Origin: Nitrospira sp. CR1.3
GTDB lineage: Bacteria > Nitrospirota > Nitrospiria > Nitrospirales > Nitrospiraceae
Assembly (NCBI GenBank): GCA_014055525.1
Contig: WIAH01000019.1
Coordinates: forward strand, 1 to 64,000
Reading direction: 5' to 3'
Length of the DNA: 64,000 nt
Positions 23,039 to 31,139 of this stretch are shown here, piece by piece. A program made the translations under genes and the position numbers. How positions within the stretch are numbered: position 1 is the stretch's first letter; each line of letters begins with the position of its first letter. Under the pieces are notes generated by a model, which saw only the letters and a list, made by a program, of their open reading frames with translations, was not told where the DNA came from and did no database searches.

Positions 23039-23227
23039 TCAGGACGAGTGAGAAGCGGGATGTGCGATGGACCATAGGACGACGGCAGTGGGGGCTGCGA
23101 GAGCAAACCAGGACATGACATCCCAGATGCCGTCGCCAAGGAGGGCCGAGACCAGTCCAACAGCACTGATCAGCGCAAGGATCACCGGCATGCCCCAGAT
23201 TTGACGGGCTGAAAGCGGCTGTCTCAT
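23039..23227 (-). CDS. Small conserved membrane protein linked to PepSY reductase gene
   Basis: 62-aa protein with two hydrophobic helices (about residues 14-30 and 37-55) around the motif LGDGIWDVMSW. Very similar small proteins often follow PepSY-type genes in siderophore clusters; their function is not known to me. The ATG overlaps the PepSY stop as ATGA, which supports translation and co-function. Confidence 0.75.
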   Translation of the reverse strand: MRQPLSARQIWGMPVILALISAVGLVSALLGDGIWDVMSWFALAAPTAVVLWSIAHPASHSS

Positions 23228-24390
23228 CGTGAAGCCCCTTCAAGAGTTGGAGTTTCGAGAGCAGTGCCTTGAGGTACTGTCTCTGCCAGCCACTGCTCAG
23301 GCAACATTTCCCGTTTCTTCCACCAGAGATGCAGACCGCTCCACAGGACGACGATGGTGATCGCGTCCAAAGCGGCCCAGACGATCTTGAGCGGCAGGCC
23401 GCCATAGTCGCCGAAATGAAGTGGCTGGCTGACCAGGAGCGTGGTGAGATACCAGGGCAGATCTCTGCTGTCGCTCACCTTCCCCGTTTCCGCATCGACC
23501 AGAACGGGCTTGAGTAGGCGAGCCGTGAGCGGTGTCTTACCGCGCATGAACACCATATAATGGTGGGAGCCGGCGAAGGGGGTGCCGGGAAATGCGATGA
23601 ATCGCACGAGCATGTCCGACGCCGCAGATTCCGCCGCTCTGACCGCATCATCCACCGGTCTCAGTACCGGAGGGCGGGGCTTATCCTTCCAGGCGGTGAT
23701 CATCGCGCCGATCTCTGTCATCTGCCAATAGCCCAGGAGCGGGCGATCCAAGGTATTCACCACACCGGTGATGCCGACGACAAGCACCCAGAGCACCGTC
23801 ACGATGCCGAGGAGATTGTGCAGATCCAGCCAACGAAGGCGGGGGCTGCGATCATTGCGCACCACGCCGAACGGCAGTTTGCGCATGAAGGGTCCGTACA
23901 CCACCACACCGGACACGACCGATGCGACGAAGACCAGCCCCATGACACCGAGAAACAGAGTCCCAGGCAGTCCGGCAAGAAGGTCGACATGCAGCCTAAA
24001 GAGAAAATTCACGATACCCTCATTTTGCGGAAGAGAGTAGAGGAACTCACCCGTTCGCGAGTCAAACATGAACGTGGCGCTATTGTCCTGCGCCGTGGGT
24101 GTGTTCCCCATGAACACGAACCAGGCGGGACCGTCATCGTCGCGGACGAGCAACTTGACGTAGTCGTTCGGCCGACGAGACTGCGCATCCTTGATCAGGG
24201 CATCGAGGACCACGGGGGTGGTGATCTCGGTATGCTCGGGCGGCTCGACTGCTTCGCCCAGCCACAGGCGCAGTTCGTCGCTGAACACCAACGGCAGGCC
24301 AGTCAGGCAAAGCAGCAGCAGGAAAATCGTGCAGACGAGGCTGGTCCACTTATGGAACCAGTACCAGCGCTTAAAAGAATTGATCGTCAT
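23224..24390 (-). CDS. PepSY-associated membrane protein (siderophore-iron reductase type)
   Basis: 388-aa inner-membrane protein with four main helices: residues 13-33 after FKRWYWFHKW, then about 140-160, 185-205 and 335-355 near DAITIVVLWSGLHLWWKKRE. Conserved His residues sit at helix ends (YWFHKW, FRLHVDLL, WLDLHNLLG, LHLWW), as expected for di-haem PepSY proteins. Members of this family next to TonB-dependent siderophore receptors reduce Fe3+-siderophores after import. It follows the receptor by 16 bp and overlaps the small membrane gene by 4 bp. Iron-siderophore reduction is a family-based inference. Confidence 0.85.
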   Translation of the reverse strand: MTINSFKRWYWFHKWTSLVCTIFLLLLCLTGLPLVFSDELRLWLGEAVEPPEHTEITTPVVLDALIKDAQSRRPNDYVKLLVRDDDGPAWFVFMGNTPTAQDNSATFMFDSRTGEFLYSLPQNEGIVNFLFRLHVDLLAGLPGTLFLGVMGLVFVASVVSGVVVYGPFMRKLPFGVVRNDRSPRLRWLDLHNLLGIVTVLWVLVVGITGVVNTLDRPLLGYWQMTEIGAMITAWKDKPRPPVLRPVDDAVRAAESAASDMLVRFIAFPGTPFAGSHHYMVFMRGKTPLTARLLKPVLVDAETGKVSDSRDLPWYLTTLLVSQPLHFGDYGGLPLKIVWAALDAITIVVLWSGLHLWWKKREMLPEQWLAETVPQGTALETPTLEGASR

Positions 24391-24406
24391 GCGGTATCTT
24401 GAGCTC

Positions 24407-26887
24407 TCAAAAGAATTCCAATTTGATGGAACCGAGGAATGTCAGCGGTGCACCGACAAACCCGGCGGAGGCACGGCTTTGCCCGCCACTGTAGAAGTAG
24501 TCCTGATTGAGCAAATTCTGTGCATTCAGCTGCGCGATCAAATTGGTATGTGGAAAGATCTCCCGCTTGCGATAGTAGAGTGCCGCGTCGGTCCGCACGT
24601 ATCCGGGAAGCTCGAATGAATTGGCCAGATCGCCTGCCCGCTCGCCGACGGCAAAAATACCGCCGCCGACTCCGAATCCTTTCAATGGATCGACTTGGAA
24701 ATCGTAGGTCGTCCAGAAGCTTCCGGTATTGCGAGCCACGAGCGGCAAGCGATTGCCGACGATTGATCTGGTGTCTTCCGTAACCCGGGCATCCGTATAG
24801 GCGTACGTCGCGATGACCTTCCACCCATCCGCCAGCTGCGCGGTCAGATCGAACTCAACTCCTTGGCTTCGCTGGGCGCCGGTTTGAATGAAAAAGAGGG
24901 GGTTGGCGGGATCAGGCGCAAGGACGTTCGTTTTGTCAATACGATACACGGCCAGTGTGGAAGTCAGTCGTCCCGGGACGATGACGCTCTTAACTCCGGC
25001 TTCATATTGGGTCCCTGTCGTCGGGTCAAATTGATTTCTTGCCGCGGTGAACGGGCCGAAGTTTGGGAGGAACGACTTTGTAAAGTTCGCATAGACCGAA
25101 ACTGGCGGCAGCGGCTGGTAGGTCAGGCCAACTCTGGGACTGAAAGCATAGTTTTCCGCGGTCGTGTCCGCGCCGTTGACTCCGCTATGCTGGTAGAAGT
25201 AATCGCCGCGTGCGCCGAGCAGCAGATGAAGATTGTACGGCAGGGAGATCTGATCTTGCACGTAACCGCCCAGCGCATTCGCAAAACTGTGGCTGAAAGG
25301 CGTTTTCTGGAGCACCGGCTCAGGAGTCTGGCCGTAGACGGGGTTAAAGATGCTGATTGTATCGAACGGCACCGCGGCTTGATTGTAGGAGGCGTATTGT
25401 CTGCCGAGCTCCACGCCGGTAAGGACTTCATGCTTGATTGAGCCGGTTGAGACTTTGCCTATGACATCGTTGCGCCAATAATAGCTGGAGATCGGAGCCA
25501 GTTGATCGAAGAAAAACCGCGCCAACGACTGATTGGCCACTACGGCGAGGGGAACGGTGCGGGCGGCTGTCGCGGTGGATATATCGGCCCTGAATCGACT
25601 CTCGATGCGCCAGGCGTCATTGAATTGGTGCAGCACGGCGAGAGCCGCGCGGCCCTCCTCGAATGCCATCGTATCGAACCGCTCGCCGAAGAACCGGCTG
25701 TCGGGCACCGCCGCGAGACCGGTTCCGATCGCCGGGAGTCCGGTGTCCGGTGTCCGGCGATCGCGGATGTACTCCCCTTCCACAACGACCGTCGTATGGT
25801 TGCTCGCCTGCCAGGTAAATACCGGCGCAACGAAATAGCGAAAGCCGTGGACCACGTCACGGAAACTCTCCGTATTCTCGTAAGCGCCGTTCACGCGAAA
25901 GAGCAGCTTTTTCCCCTCGTCAAGCGGGCCAGTGACATCGATCATCGTGCGGTAGTAGTTGTAGCTTCCGATGATCTGATCGATCGACGCATACCGGTCC
26001 GCCTGCGGCTGTTTTGTCAGGATGTTGACGATGCCGCCCGGTTCGCTCCGGCCGTAGAGCACCGAGGCAGGTCCTTTCAATACTTCAATCCGCTGCATGT
26101 TGGCGACATCCCTGAACGTCAACACCTGGTTTTGATCGTCGTTCCTGAGATAGTTCTTGAAATACCCGCAGGGGAATCCTCGGCAGTAGGCGACGTCGGC
26201 TGCGATCCCGGACTGTCCGACATCGCCCAACGCCACACCGCTGACGTTGCGCAAGGCTTGTTCGACACGGACGGCCCGCTGGTCCTGAATCACATTCTGC
26301 GTTACCACGGCGATGGACTGAGGGACTTGAATGATCGGTGTATCGGTACGCGTGGCTGTATTCGCCTCCGGCGCCACGTAGTTGTTGTAGTCATCGCGTT
26401 CTTTCACATCCTTCACGACGATCTCCGGCACCTTGACCGGCTTCTGCTTTTCCGTCGAAGCCGCCGATGGCGGCTCATCGGATGAGGCTTGCGCCTGCGC
26501 AAGCACGGGCGCTGCCGCGACCGCCCCCCCCTGCACCAACGTCACCGTAGCAGCCTCCGTAAAGCTATAGGCGAGCCCCGTTCCGCTTAACAGCACGTTC
26601 AACCCCGCTTGAGGCGTGTACGCGCCGACGAGAGAACTCGATGTCAGCCCGGAGGCCATCTCAGACGGATAGCTCACCTGCAGACCGGATGTTTCGGCAA
26701 ACGTATTCAAGGCCGATGGCAATGGTTGGGCGGGAATATTGAACTCAATCGGCGCGATACCGCTCGCTCCTGCCGCAGTTGGCTGTGCCCATGAGGACAA
26801 CGGCAGAGACTGAACGAGGGCGGTGAGCAGAATGAGAATCCCTGCCGTCCATGTGCGTTCCGTCGTACACCGCGTTTTCGGCTCCAT
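24407..26887 (-). CDS. TonB-dependent siderophore receptor with STN signalling domain
   Basis: 826-aa FpvA/FecA-type transducing receptor. After a signal peptide (about 1-35) comes the STN domain (FNIPAQPLPSALNTFAETSG ... LNVLLSGTGLAYSF, about residues 48-118) that contacts FecR. Next are a short linker containing VPEIVVKDVKER (the TonB-box area), the plug (PIIQVPQSIAVVTQNVIQDQ, VLKGPASVLYGRSEPGGIVN) and the barrel ending LGSIKLEFF. GAGGAGG sits close before the ATG. It is downstream of its own fecR and fecI, the standard surface-signalling order. The ligand is probably a ferric siderophore; which one cannot be read. Confidence 0.93.
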   Translation of the reverse strand: MEPKTRCTTERTWTAGILILLTALVQSLPLSSWAQPTAAGASGIAPIEFNIPAQPLPSALNTFAETSGLQVSYPSEMASGLTSSSLVGAYTPQAGLNVLLSGTGLAYSFTEAATVTLVQGGAVAAAPVLAQAQASSDEPPSAASTEKQKPVKVPEIVVKDVKERDDYNNYVAPEANTATRTDTPIIQVPQSIAVVTQNVIQDQRAVRVEQALRNVSGVALGDVGQSGIAADVAYCRGFPCGYFKNYLRNDDQNQVLTFRDVANMQRIEVLKGPASVLYGRSEPGGIVNILTKQPQADRYASIDQIIGSYNYYRTMIDVTGPLDEGKKLLFRVNGAYENTESFRDVVHGFRYFVAPVFTWQASNHTTVVVEGEYIRDRRTPDTGLPAIGTGLAAVPDSRFFGERFDTMAFEEGRAALAVLHQFNDAWRIESRFRADISTATAARTVPLAVVANQSLARFFFDQLAPISSYYWRNDVIGKVSTGSIKHEVLTGVELGRQYASYNQAAVPFDTISIFNPVYGQTPEPVLQKTPFSHSFANALGGYVQDQISLPYNLHLLLGARGDYFYQHSGVNGADTTAENYAFSPRVGLTYQPLPPVSVYANFTKSFLPNFGPFTAARNQFDPTTGTQYEAGVKSVIVPGRLTSTLAVYRIDKTNVLAPDPANPLFFIQTGAQRSQGVEFDLTAQLADGWKVIATYAYTDARVTEDTRSIVGNRLPLVARNTGSFWTTYDFQVDPLKGFGVGGGIFAVGERAGDLANSFELPGYVRTDAALYYRKREIFPHTNLIAQLNAQNLLNQDYFYSGGQSRASAGFVGAPLTFLGSIKLEFF

Positions 26888-26997
26888 GCATCCTCCTCGT
26901 CTGTCATGCTCTAGGCAAGCGAGTCAGCCTGGCCCTCTGTAGACGGAGGAGTGAAGGCGTTCCTCACATACGTGGAAATAAATTTGATATGGAAAGG

Positions 26998-27999
26998 CTA
27001 GAAGAGAATGACGATGCGGCCGGTGAACTGCGCCATACGTACAGGCAGGGTCTCTGCCAGCGCGAGCAGCGCTGCTGCGGGATCGGTGATATTGTAACTG
27101 CCGCTGACGCGAATCTCATTGACCGCACTATTCCAAACCTGGATCGTGCCGGAATGGTATCGACGGAGTTCCTCGATCACGTCGCCGAGCCGGGCATCCT
27201 CGACGACAAGACGCCCCCTGAGCCAGGCGGTGACCTGATCCAGATCCACCTCGCGAACAGACCCTGGGCCGTCTGGTGCAACCGAGACTTGTTGTCCGGC
27301 GGTCAATTGGATGGGTGGCCAGACAGGCTGGATGGGCGCCAGCTCCACCACGCCTTCAGTCACCGTCACGCGGATGCCGTCCGACTCCTCGCGGACCAGA
27401 AATTCCGTTCCCACGGCGCGTGTCGTGATCTGTCTGTTGTACACCACAAACGGCTTTTCTTTGTCCGGCGCGACTTGGAAGAAGGCCTCCCCTTTGAGTA
27501 AGTTCACGCGGCGGGTCTGGTCGTCAAATGTTGACCCGATTGCGCTGCGCGTATTGAGCGTGACGCTTGACCGATCCGATAGTCGGACGACCTGCTGTTC
27601 TCCAGTCGAGGTCCGGTAGTCGGAGGTCAGACGCAGCGGAATGTCTATTTCCAGATCAACCAGCGCGACAAGCCCCGCAATCGTGGCGGCGACCGCGGCA
27701 TATCTGAGCCAAGACTGCGACCATCGACGAACCGGAGCATGTCGCTCCAGGCCGATGGATGCTCTCGCCGCCTTTGTCGCCGCCAATCGCAGAGCAGGAT
27801 CGTTCCAGAGCGCGGAGACTTCTTCATAGGCGGCAGCATGGGCGGGGGTTTGATTGCGCCAGGATTCAAACGCGCGCCGGTCGTCGGGGGAACAGCGTTC
27901 AGACCGAAGCCGCGCGAACCAGGCGATCGCTTCTTCCGAGAGCGCCGAGGCCGGATCGGTCACCGTGGGCGGAAGGTAGTGGTTGTCGGAATCGGGCAT
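26998..27999 (-). CDS. fecR: FecR-type anti-sigma/sigma-activating regulator
   Basis: 333-aa inner-membrane regulator. The N-terminal cytoplasmic part (EEAIAWFARLRSERCSPDDR, then AFESWR; DUF4880 type) binds the sigma factor. One membrane helix lies at about residues 103-121. The periplasmic FecR domain (TSTGEQQVVRLSDRSSVTLN, then FFQVAPDKEKPFVVYN) follows, and a C-terminal STN-like segment (LPVRMAQFTGRIVILF) contacts the receptor. It lies between fecI (89 bp upstream) and the receptor (110 bp downstream). No strong Shine-Dalgarno is visible before the ATG. Confidence 0.92.
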   Translation of the reverse strand: MPDSDNHYLPPTVTDPASALSEEAIAWFARLRSERCSPDDRRAFESWRNQTPAHAAAYEEVSALWNDPALRLAATKAARASIGLERHAPVRRWSQSWLRYAAVAATIAGLVALVDLEIDIPLRLTSDYRTSTGEQQVVRLSDRSSVTLNTRSAIGSTFDDQTRRVNLLKGEAFFQVAPDKEKPFVVYNRQITTRAVGTEFLVREESDGIRVTVTEGVVELAPIQPVWPPIQLTAGQQVSVAPDGPGSVREVDLDQVTAWLRGRLVVEDARLGDVIEELRRYHSGTIQVWNSAVNEIRVSGSYNITDPAAALLALAETLPVRMAQFTGRIVILF

Positions 28000-28088
28000 G
28001 ATCGCAGACCGACCATTGGAAAGTGGGCCACAATGAAAGAAACGGCCGGAGTATATCCTGTGACGGATAACCCTGCCAGTCCCTCACA

Positions 28089-28604
28089 TCACTCTGCGTC
28101 ATGTCGTTGAAAGGCCGTGCGGCAGTGAAGCAACGCCCGCATGATGAGCTTCTCCACCGCACTCTCTGAAATCGAGAGCCGGGAGGCGATATCACGATAG
28201 GAGCACTCGTGAACACGGTGCAGCAGAAACGCCTCCCGGCAGCGAGGGGAAAGCGTGTCAATGGCTTGCAAAAAGATTTGAAACCGCTGCTTGTCCAGCA
28301 AGGCCCGTTCGACGGACGGAGCCCCGGACGGCATTTCCAGTACAGCGTCCAGGGTTTCACCTCCCTGCCGTTCGTACTTCCCCTTCCGCAGATAGTCGAT
28401 TGCCAAGTTCGTCGCGGTTCGAAACAACAACGCGCGCGGGTAAGAAACTGAGGCCGATTGTCCCAAGTTCACGAGGCGCACGAAGGTTTCTTGCGCCAAA
28501 TCTGCCGCCGCCTGCTCGCATCGCACAATGCGGTAGATGGACCGGGTCAGTTCATGGCGATGCTCAATGAACAGATGCTCGATGTCTTCGCAGGTTAGAT
28601 TCAT
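28089..28604 (-). CDS. fecI: FecI-type ECF sigma factor
   Basis: 171-aa ECF sigma factor with region 2 (ADLAQETFVRLVNL, ALLFRTATNLAIDYLRK) and region 4 (LSPRCREAFLLHRVHECSYR, DIASRLSISESAVEKLIMRA). It should direct transcription of the receptor gene after the FecR signal. I set the start at the ATG opening MNLTCEDIEHLF; upstream in-frame ATGs lie inside the leader hairpin. Upstream come the leader RNA (28632-28686) and a Fur-type site (28708-28722), so fecI itself looks iron-controlled. The divergent neighbour is a Fur-family gene. Confidence 0.92.
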   Translation of the reverse strand: MNLTCEDIEHLFIEHRHELTRSIYRIVRCEQAAADLAQETFVRLVNLGQSASVSYPRALLFRTATNLAIDYLRKGKYERQGGETLDAVLEMPSGAPSVERALLDKQRFQIFLQAIDTLSPRCREAFLLHRVHECSYRDIASRLSISESAVEKLIMRALLHCRTAFQRHDAE

Positions 28605-28631
28605 GATGCAGGGTCGGCTCAAAACGAAAAT

Positions 28632-28686
28632 GCCCACAGGCATCATCAGATGCCGTGGGCTCTGTTCGAAAAGAACGCTGGCCTCA
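28632..28686 (-). ncRNA. Leader RNA element, copy 1 (GAGGCCA-N16-GAGCCC), upstream of fecI
   Basis: Read on the minus strand: GAGGCCA, a 16-nt spacer in which GTTC (positions 3-6) pairs with GAAC (12-15), then GAGCCC opening a long hairpin (GCCCAC + GGCAT pairing with ATGCC + GTGGGC across a 1-nt bulge). The hairpin is followed by ATTTTCGTTTT, so it looks like an intrinsic terminator 27 nt before the fecI ATG. Four other copies in the window keep the two boxes and the 16-nt spacing with different stem bases. Confidence 0.75.
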
Positions 28687-28707
28687 GGGATTGCGCTTAT
28701 TTGATAT

Positions 28708-28722
28708 TGAGAATTGGTTTCA
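28708..28722. promoter_or_regulatory. Fur-type 7-1-7 site upstream of fecI
   Basis: TGAGAAT-T-GGTTTCA, an imperfect inverted repeat with the Fur 7-1-7 layout (E. coli core TGATAAT-n-ATTATCA). It is 21 bp from the leader element and matches the site at 36415-36429 at 13 of 15 positions. Confidence 0.65.
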
Positions 28723-28889
28723 GATTGCGATCATACCGCCATTGGCTATCAGATGTCCAGCCCCGCCGGTCAATCCGTTGATCTGCCAACACGACGGCCG
28801 AAAACTGGGGAGACCACAAATAGCAGGCGCGCTAGAGGTGGGGGAATGGTCGATTCATACGTCCTCTATTTATACAGGACCCCGATGGA

Positions 28890-29330
28890 ATGCCGTATCG
28901 CTTGAACCACAGCAGACAACGCAACCTCATTCTTGCCATCTTGGCAGAACGGGATCATGCCAGCGCTCGAGATTTGCACGGTGTATTGGCCGAACAAGGG
29001 CATCGCGTCTCCCTGGGAACCGTGTACCGGAACATGAGACTCTTCTGTAAGATGGGTTTGGCCGAGGCTCGTTACTTCGGCGATCAAGTCCAATATGATT
29101 ACACCGCCTCAAAAGGGCGCCATGATCATTTGATTTGCACTTTATGCGGCCAGATTGTGGAATTCGACGATCCGGAGATCGGACGGCTGCGACGAGCCGT
29201 CGCGGAGACTCACGGTTTCAGCTTGTTGAAAGAGAAACTGGACCTCTACGGACTCTGTGCGGTTTGTCGTGAACGGAAAGGGCCCCGGCCAGTCCGTCAA
29301 GGGGTTTTGAGACCGGCGGCTTTGACATAG
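28890..29330 (+). CDS. fur: Fur-family metal-responsive repressor
   Basis: 146-aa Fur protein. The N-terminal winged helix (RNLILAILAERDHASARDLH, VSLGTVYRNMRLFCKMGLAE) is followed by the dimer domain with KGRHDHLICTLCGQIVEFDD (His and the first CxxC), and LDLYGLCAVCRERKGP supplies the second CxxC, a structural zinc site. It could be Fur, PerR or Zur; its position divergent from a Fur-box-controlled fecI operon favours iron. An AGGA lies upstream of the ATG. The 137 bp after the gene hold a near-palindrome (CGCGCATGCATGTGCG at about 29362-29377) and no other feature. Confidence 0.9.
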   Translation: MPYRLNHSRQRNLILAILAERDHASARDLHGVLAEQGHRVSLGTVYRNMRLFCKMGLAEARYFGDQVQYDYTASKGRHDHLICTLCGQIVEFDDPEIGRLRRAVAETHGFSLLKEKLDLYGLCAVCRERKGPRPVRQGVLRPAALT

Positions 29331-29467
29331 CCACCGGAGCCTCTTTCACGTCAACCGACCACGCGCATGCATGTGCGTCAATCCATCATCTTGCGGAGGA
29401 TCTCCATAAGTCAGGCGCGTCGTGGCCTATTATTGTGGAGCTCTGGGGCTTTTGGCATGGAGACTTT

Positions 29468-29632
29468 CTACGGAACCTCCGAGCTGTCCACGGAGACGAC
29501 CGTTCCTCTATTGTCCGCTGCGATCGTCCCCATCCACACCGCTGCAATAGCCCCGACAAGCATCCCCAGCGCCACTGCCAGACTGATGAAGACCGCGAAT
29601 TCGCCGTCGCATCGGGATGCATCATGGTTCAT
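29468..29632 (-). CDS. 54-aa single-pass membrane protein of the small iron operon
   Basis: Short gene with a strong Shine-Dalgarno (GAAGGAGG, 7 nt before the ATG). One hydrophobic helix spans about residues 12-38 (FAVFISLAVALGMLVGAIAA). A short polar N-terminus has one Cys and a polar tail ends in SSEVP. It is the last of five close genes on the minus strand (30835 to 29468) that follow a Fur-type site and a leader RNA. No family recognised. Confidence 0.7.
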   Translation of the reverse strand: MNHDASRCDGEFAVFISLAVALGMLVGAIAAVWMGTIAADNRGTVVSVDSSEVP

Positions 29633-29649
29633 GTCTGGTCCTCCTTCAT

Positions 29650-29820
29650 TCAGAATCCGGATGCCGAGGGGACGGATGGGATCGGATTCTTTGCGGACCG
29701 CGCCTCATCGACCGCTAACGCGCTCTGGGTGATCCAATAACCGCAATCGGCGCAGGCCCAAAAGGCCCCGGTCTGAAACAGGCGATGACCTCGGCAACGA
29801 GGGCAGTGACGTACTTTCAT
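29650..29820 (-). CDS. 56-aa zinc-ribbon protein
   Basis: Two CxxC knuckles (HCPRCRGHRLF, Cys7/Cys10, and WACADCGYWI, Cys23/Cys26) form a compact zinc ribbon, followed by a polar tail. GGGGAG lies 7 nt before the ATG. The gene is 16 bp from the next small gene upstream and 17 bp from the one downstream. Such ribbons bind zinc, and sometimes nucleic acid or iron; no specific function is recognised. Confidence 0.72.
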   Translation of the reverse strand: MKVRHCPRCRGHRLFQTGAFWACADCGYWITQSALAVDEARSAKNPIPSVPSASGF

Positions 29821-29836
29821 CGTGCGACTCCCCTTT

Positions 29837-30043
29837 TCAATGGCAGATATGCACGTTGGATGTCGGTTTGAGCGCCAGCGCGTGATTCAACGCAGACTGT
29901 TTCAGCATGGCGGCCAGTCGTCCGATCGACTCCGCAAACAGCACGAACTCCTCCCGCTCAAAATGGAGCGTGACGGAACCATAGGTCACATGAAGTTTTC
30001 CACATCCGCACAAGACCAGTTTCGTCTGCCCGTCACCTTGCAT
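29837..30043 (-). CDS. 68-aa soluble protein with LCGCGKLHV motif, function unknown
   Basis: GGAGGAGG lies just before the ATG. The sequence has LVLCGCGKLHVTYGSVTLHF (two Cys at 12 and 14), a central FVLFAESIGRLAAML helix and a His-containing tail ending NVHICH. It has no membrane segment. Third gene of the small iron operon. I do not recognise a family; the Cys-Gly-Cys and His residues would suit metal binding. Confidence 0.68.
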   Translation of the reverse strand: MQGDGQTKLVLCGCGKLHVTYGSVTLHFEREEFVLFAESIGRLAAMLKQSALNHALALKPTSNVHICH

Positions 30044-30126
30044 AGCCTCCTCCTTGGATTCTCGGATTGTTGATTTGAATGACTCACATTGGTCTCCGAC
30101 CCCGTTCCGAGGCTGCCTCTGCCAGG

Positions 30127-30639
30127 CTATACCGGCAAGTATTCTCCTTTGGCGGCCATTTCGGTTTCCGTCGACGGGACGCCTTCGGCGAGGTGAAGCC
30201 GGTTCAGCGCCACGAGATGGCGGATGGCCGCCAGGTCGTGATCGATGAAACCATGCGTGAATCGCAGCCGCAACACACCCCCGCCGTCGATGACGAAGGT
30301 GCGACAGCGCGGCGACGGCTCTTCGGCGACAACACCGAACATCCGATGGAGCCGACCGCAGGGGTCCGCCATGACCGGCGTGCGCGGTGTCTCTTCTTGA
30401 TCATTCCAGGCGCGATGGAAGGGCCGCGCACCTGAGATGGCGATCAGGAAGCCGACGCCGATCCGGCGAAACTCCTCTGTCTGACGATCGAGCGTCCCCG
30501 CCGCCACAATGCCGGGATAGGGCAGGAAGCAGATGACCGCCACGCGACCCAGAAATTGTTTGCCGGACAGGTACGTGAGCCTCCCATCCACCAGGGCCGG
30601 CGCGCGAAAATTCAACATGTTTGTGCCCTGTCGATTCAT
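30127..30639 (-). CDS. Peroxiredoxin-like (AhpC/TSA fold) protein lacking the usual peroxidatic Cys
   Basis: 170-aa redoxin-fold protein: NFRAPALVDGRLTYLSGKQF, VAVICFLPYPGIVAAGTLDR, then FLIAISGARPFHRAWNDQ and VMADPCGRLHRMFGVV. In ordinary peroxiredoxins a Cys follows the FxPxxxTxxC stretch; here the corresponding segment reads PYPGIVAAGTLD with no Cys, so peroxidase activity is doubtful. Two other Cys remain (in ADPCGRL and SPRCRTF). AGGAG lies 7 nt before the ATG. Second gene of the small iron operon, 25 bp after a zinc-ribbon gene. It may be a binding or regulatory relative of AhpC. Confidence 0.75.
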   Translation of the reverse strand: MNRQGTNMLNFRAPALVDGRLTYLSGKQFLGRVAVICFLPYPGIVAAGTLDRQTEEFRRIGVGFLIAISGARPFHRAWNDQEETPRTPVMADPCGRLHRMFGVVAEEPSPRCRTFVIDGGGVLRLRFTHGFIDHDLAAIRHLVALNRLHLAEGVPSTETEMAAKGEYLPV

Positions 30640-30664
30640 CGTAAATCTCCTTTGATTGAGCGAT

Positions 30665-30835
30665 TCATTTGTACGCGCCTCTCTTCAACGGATGGTTCTC
30701 CATGCGAGGAGTCGGTGGCAGATTGCGGCAATGCCACCCACAGTTCACACAGCGCAGTCCCCCATCCGGCCCGTAGTAATCCAGCACTTTGTCGACGACC
30801 ACCAACCCGCCGCACTTCTGACACATTCCGTTCAT
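30665..30835 (-). CDS. 56-aa zinc-ribbon protein heading the small iron operon
   Basis: Two CxxC knuckles (MCQKCGGLV, Cys5/Cys8, and LRCVNCGWHC, Cys29/Cys32 with an extra Cys36) form a zinc ribbon. The start at 30835 has AAGGA 7 nt upstream; an in-frame ATG at 30862 directly abuts a GGAGG and is less likely. It is the first gene after the Fur-type site (31052-31066) and leader copy 5 (30897-30950). No specific function is recognised. Confidence 0.72.
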   Translation of the reverse strand: MNGMCQKCGGLVVVDKVLDYYGPDGGLRCVNCGWHCRNLPPTPRMENHPLKRGAYK

Positions 30836-30896
30836 CGTCAATCCTTTCGTTCGAAATCTCATCCTCCTTTTCCCGTAGCGGGCAGGCCAAGAATAA

Positions 30897-30950
30897 AGCC
30901 CAAGGCATCCTGGGATACCTTGGGCTCCGGTCGCGAAGACCTCTGGCCTC
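30897..30950 (-). ncRNA. Leader RNA element, copy 5, upstream of the small iron operon
   Basis: Minus strand: GAGGCCA, 16-nt spacer with GGTC (3-6) pairing GACC (12-15), GAGCCC, then hairpin GCCCAAGGTATCC / GGATGCCTTGGGC with one mismatch, followed by TTTATTCTT. It lies 62 nt before the zinc-ribbon ATG. The 304-bp gap 30836-31139 otherwise holds only the Fur-type site. Confidence 0.72.
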
Positions 30951-31051
30951 GTTGTGGTTCTGGACGTTACCGAGCCACCCGGGATTCCTTTTCAGGAGAA
31001 ATCGTTCGTGGCGCACGTCCTGAGAGCATGGCGACCGTTATTACATGATAC

Positions 31052-31066
31052 TGAGTTAAGTTCTCA
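31052..31066. promoter_or_regulatory. Fur-type 7-1-7 site upstream of the small iron operon
   Basis: On the minus strand TGAGAAC-T-TAACTCA, inside a longer inverted repeat (GATACTGAG at 31047 facing CTCAATATC at 31063-31071). It shares the half GATATTGAGAAC with the site before fecI at 36415. Confidence 0.65.
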
Positions 31067-31139
31067 ATATCATCTATTGAGCTGATCTGTCAAGCCCTAT
31101 TCTTTGGAATCCCCGATTATTTTTTTCTGGTTGAAACCT

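Noticed and set aside
22849-23166. Possible small gene before the RND adaptor gene
   Set aside because: Ser/Arg/Pro-rich product, no Shine-Dalgarno, and overlap with the better-supported 62-aa membrane protein gene.
25502-26485. Open frame antisense to the receptor at 24407-26887
   Set aside because: Shadow of a clear receptor gene; no start signal and no family.
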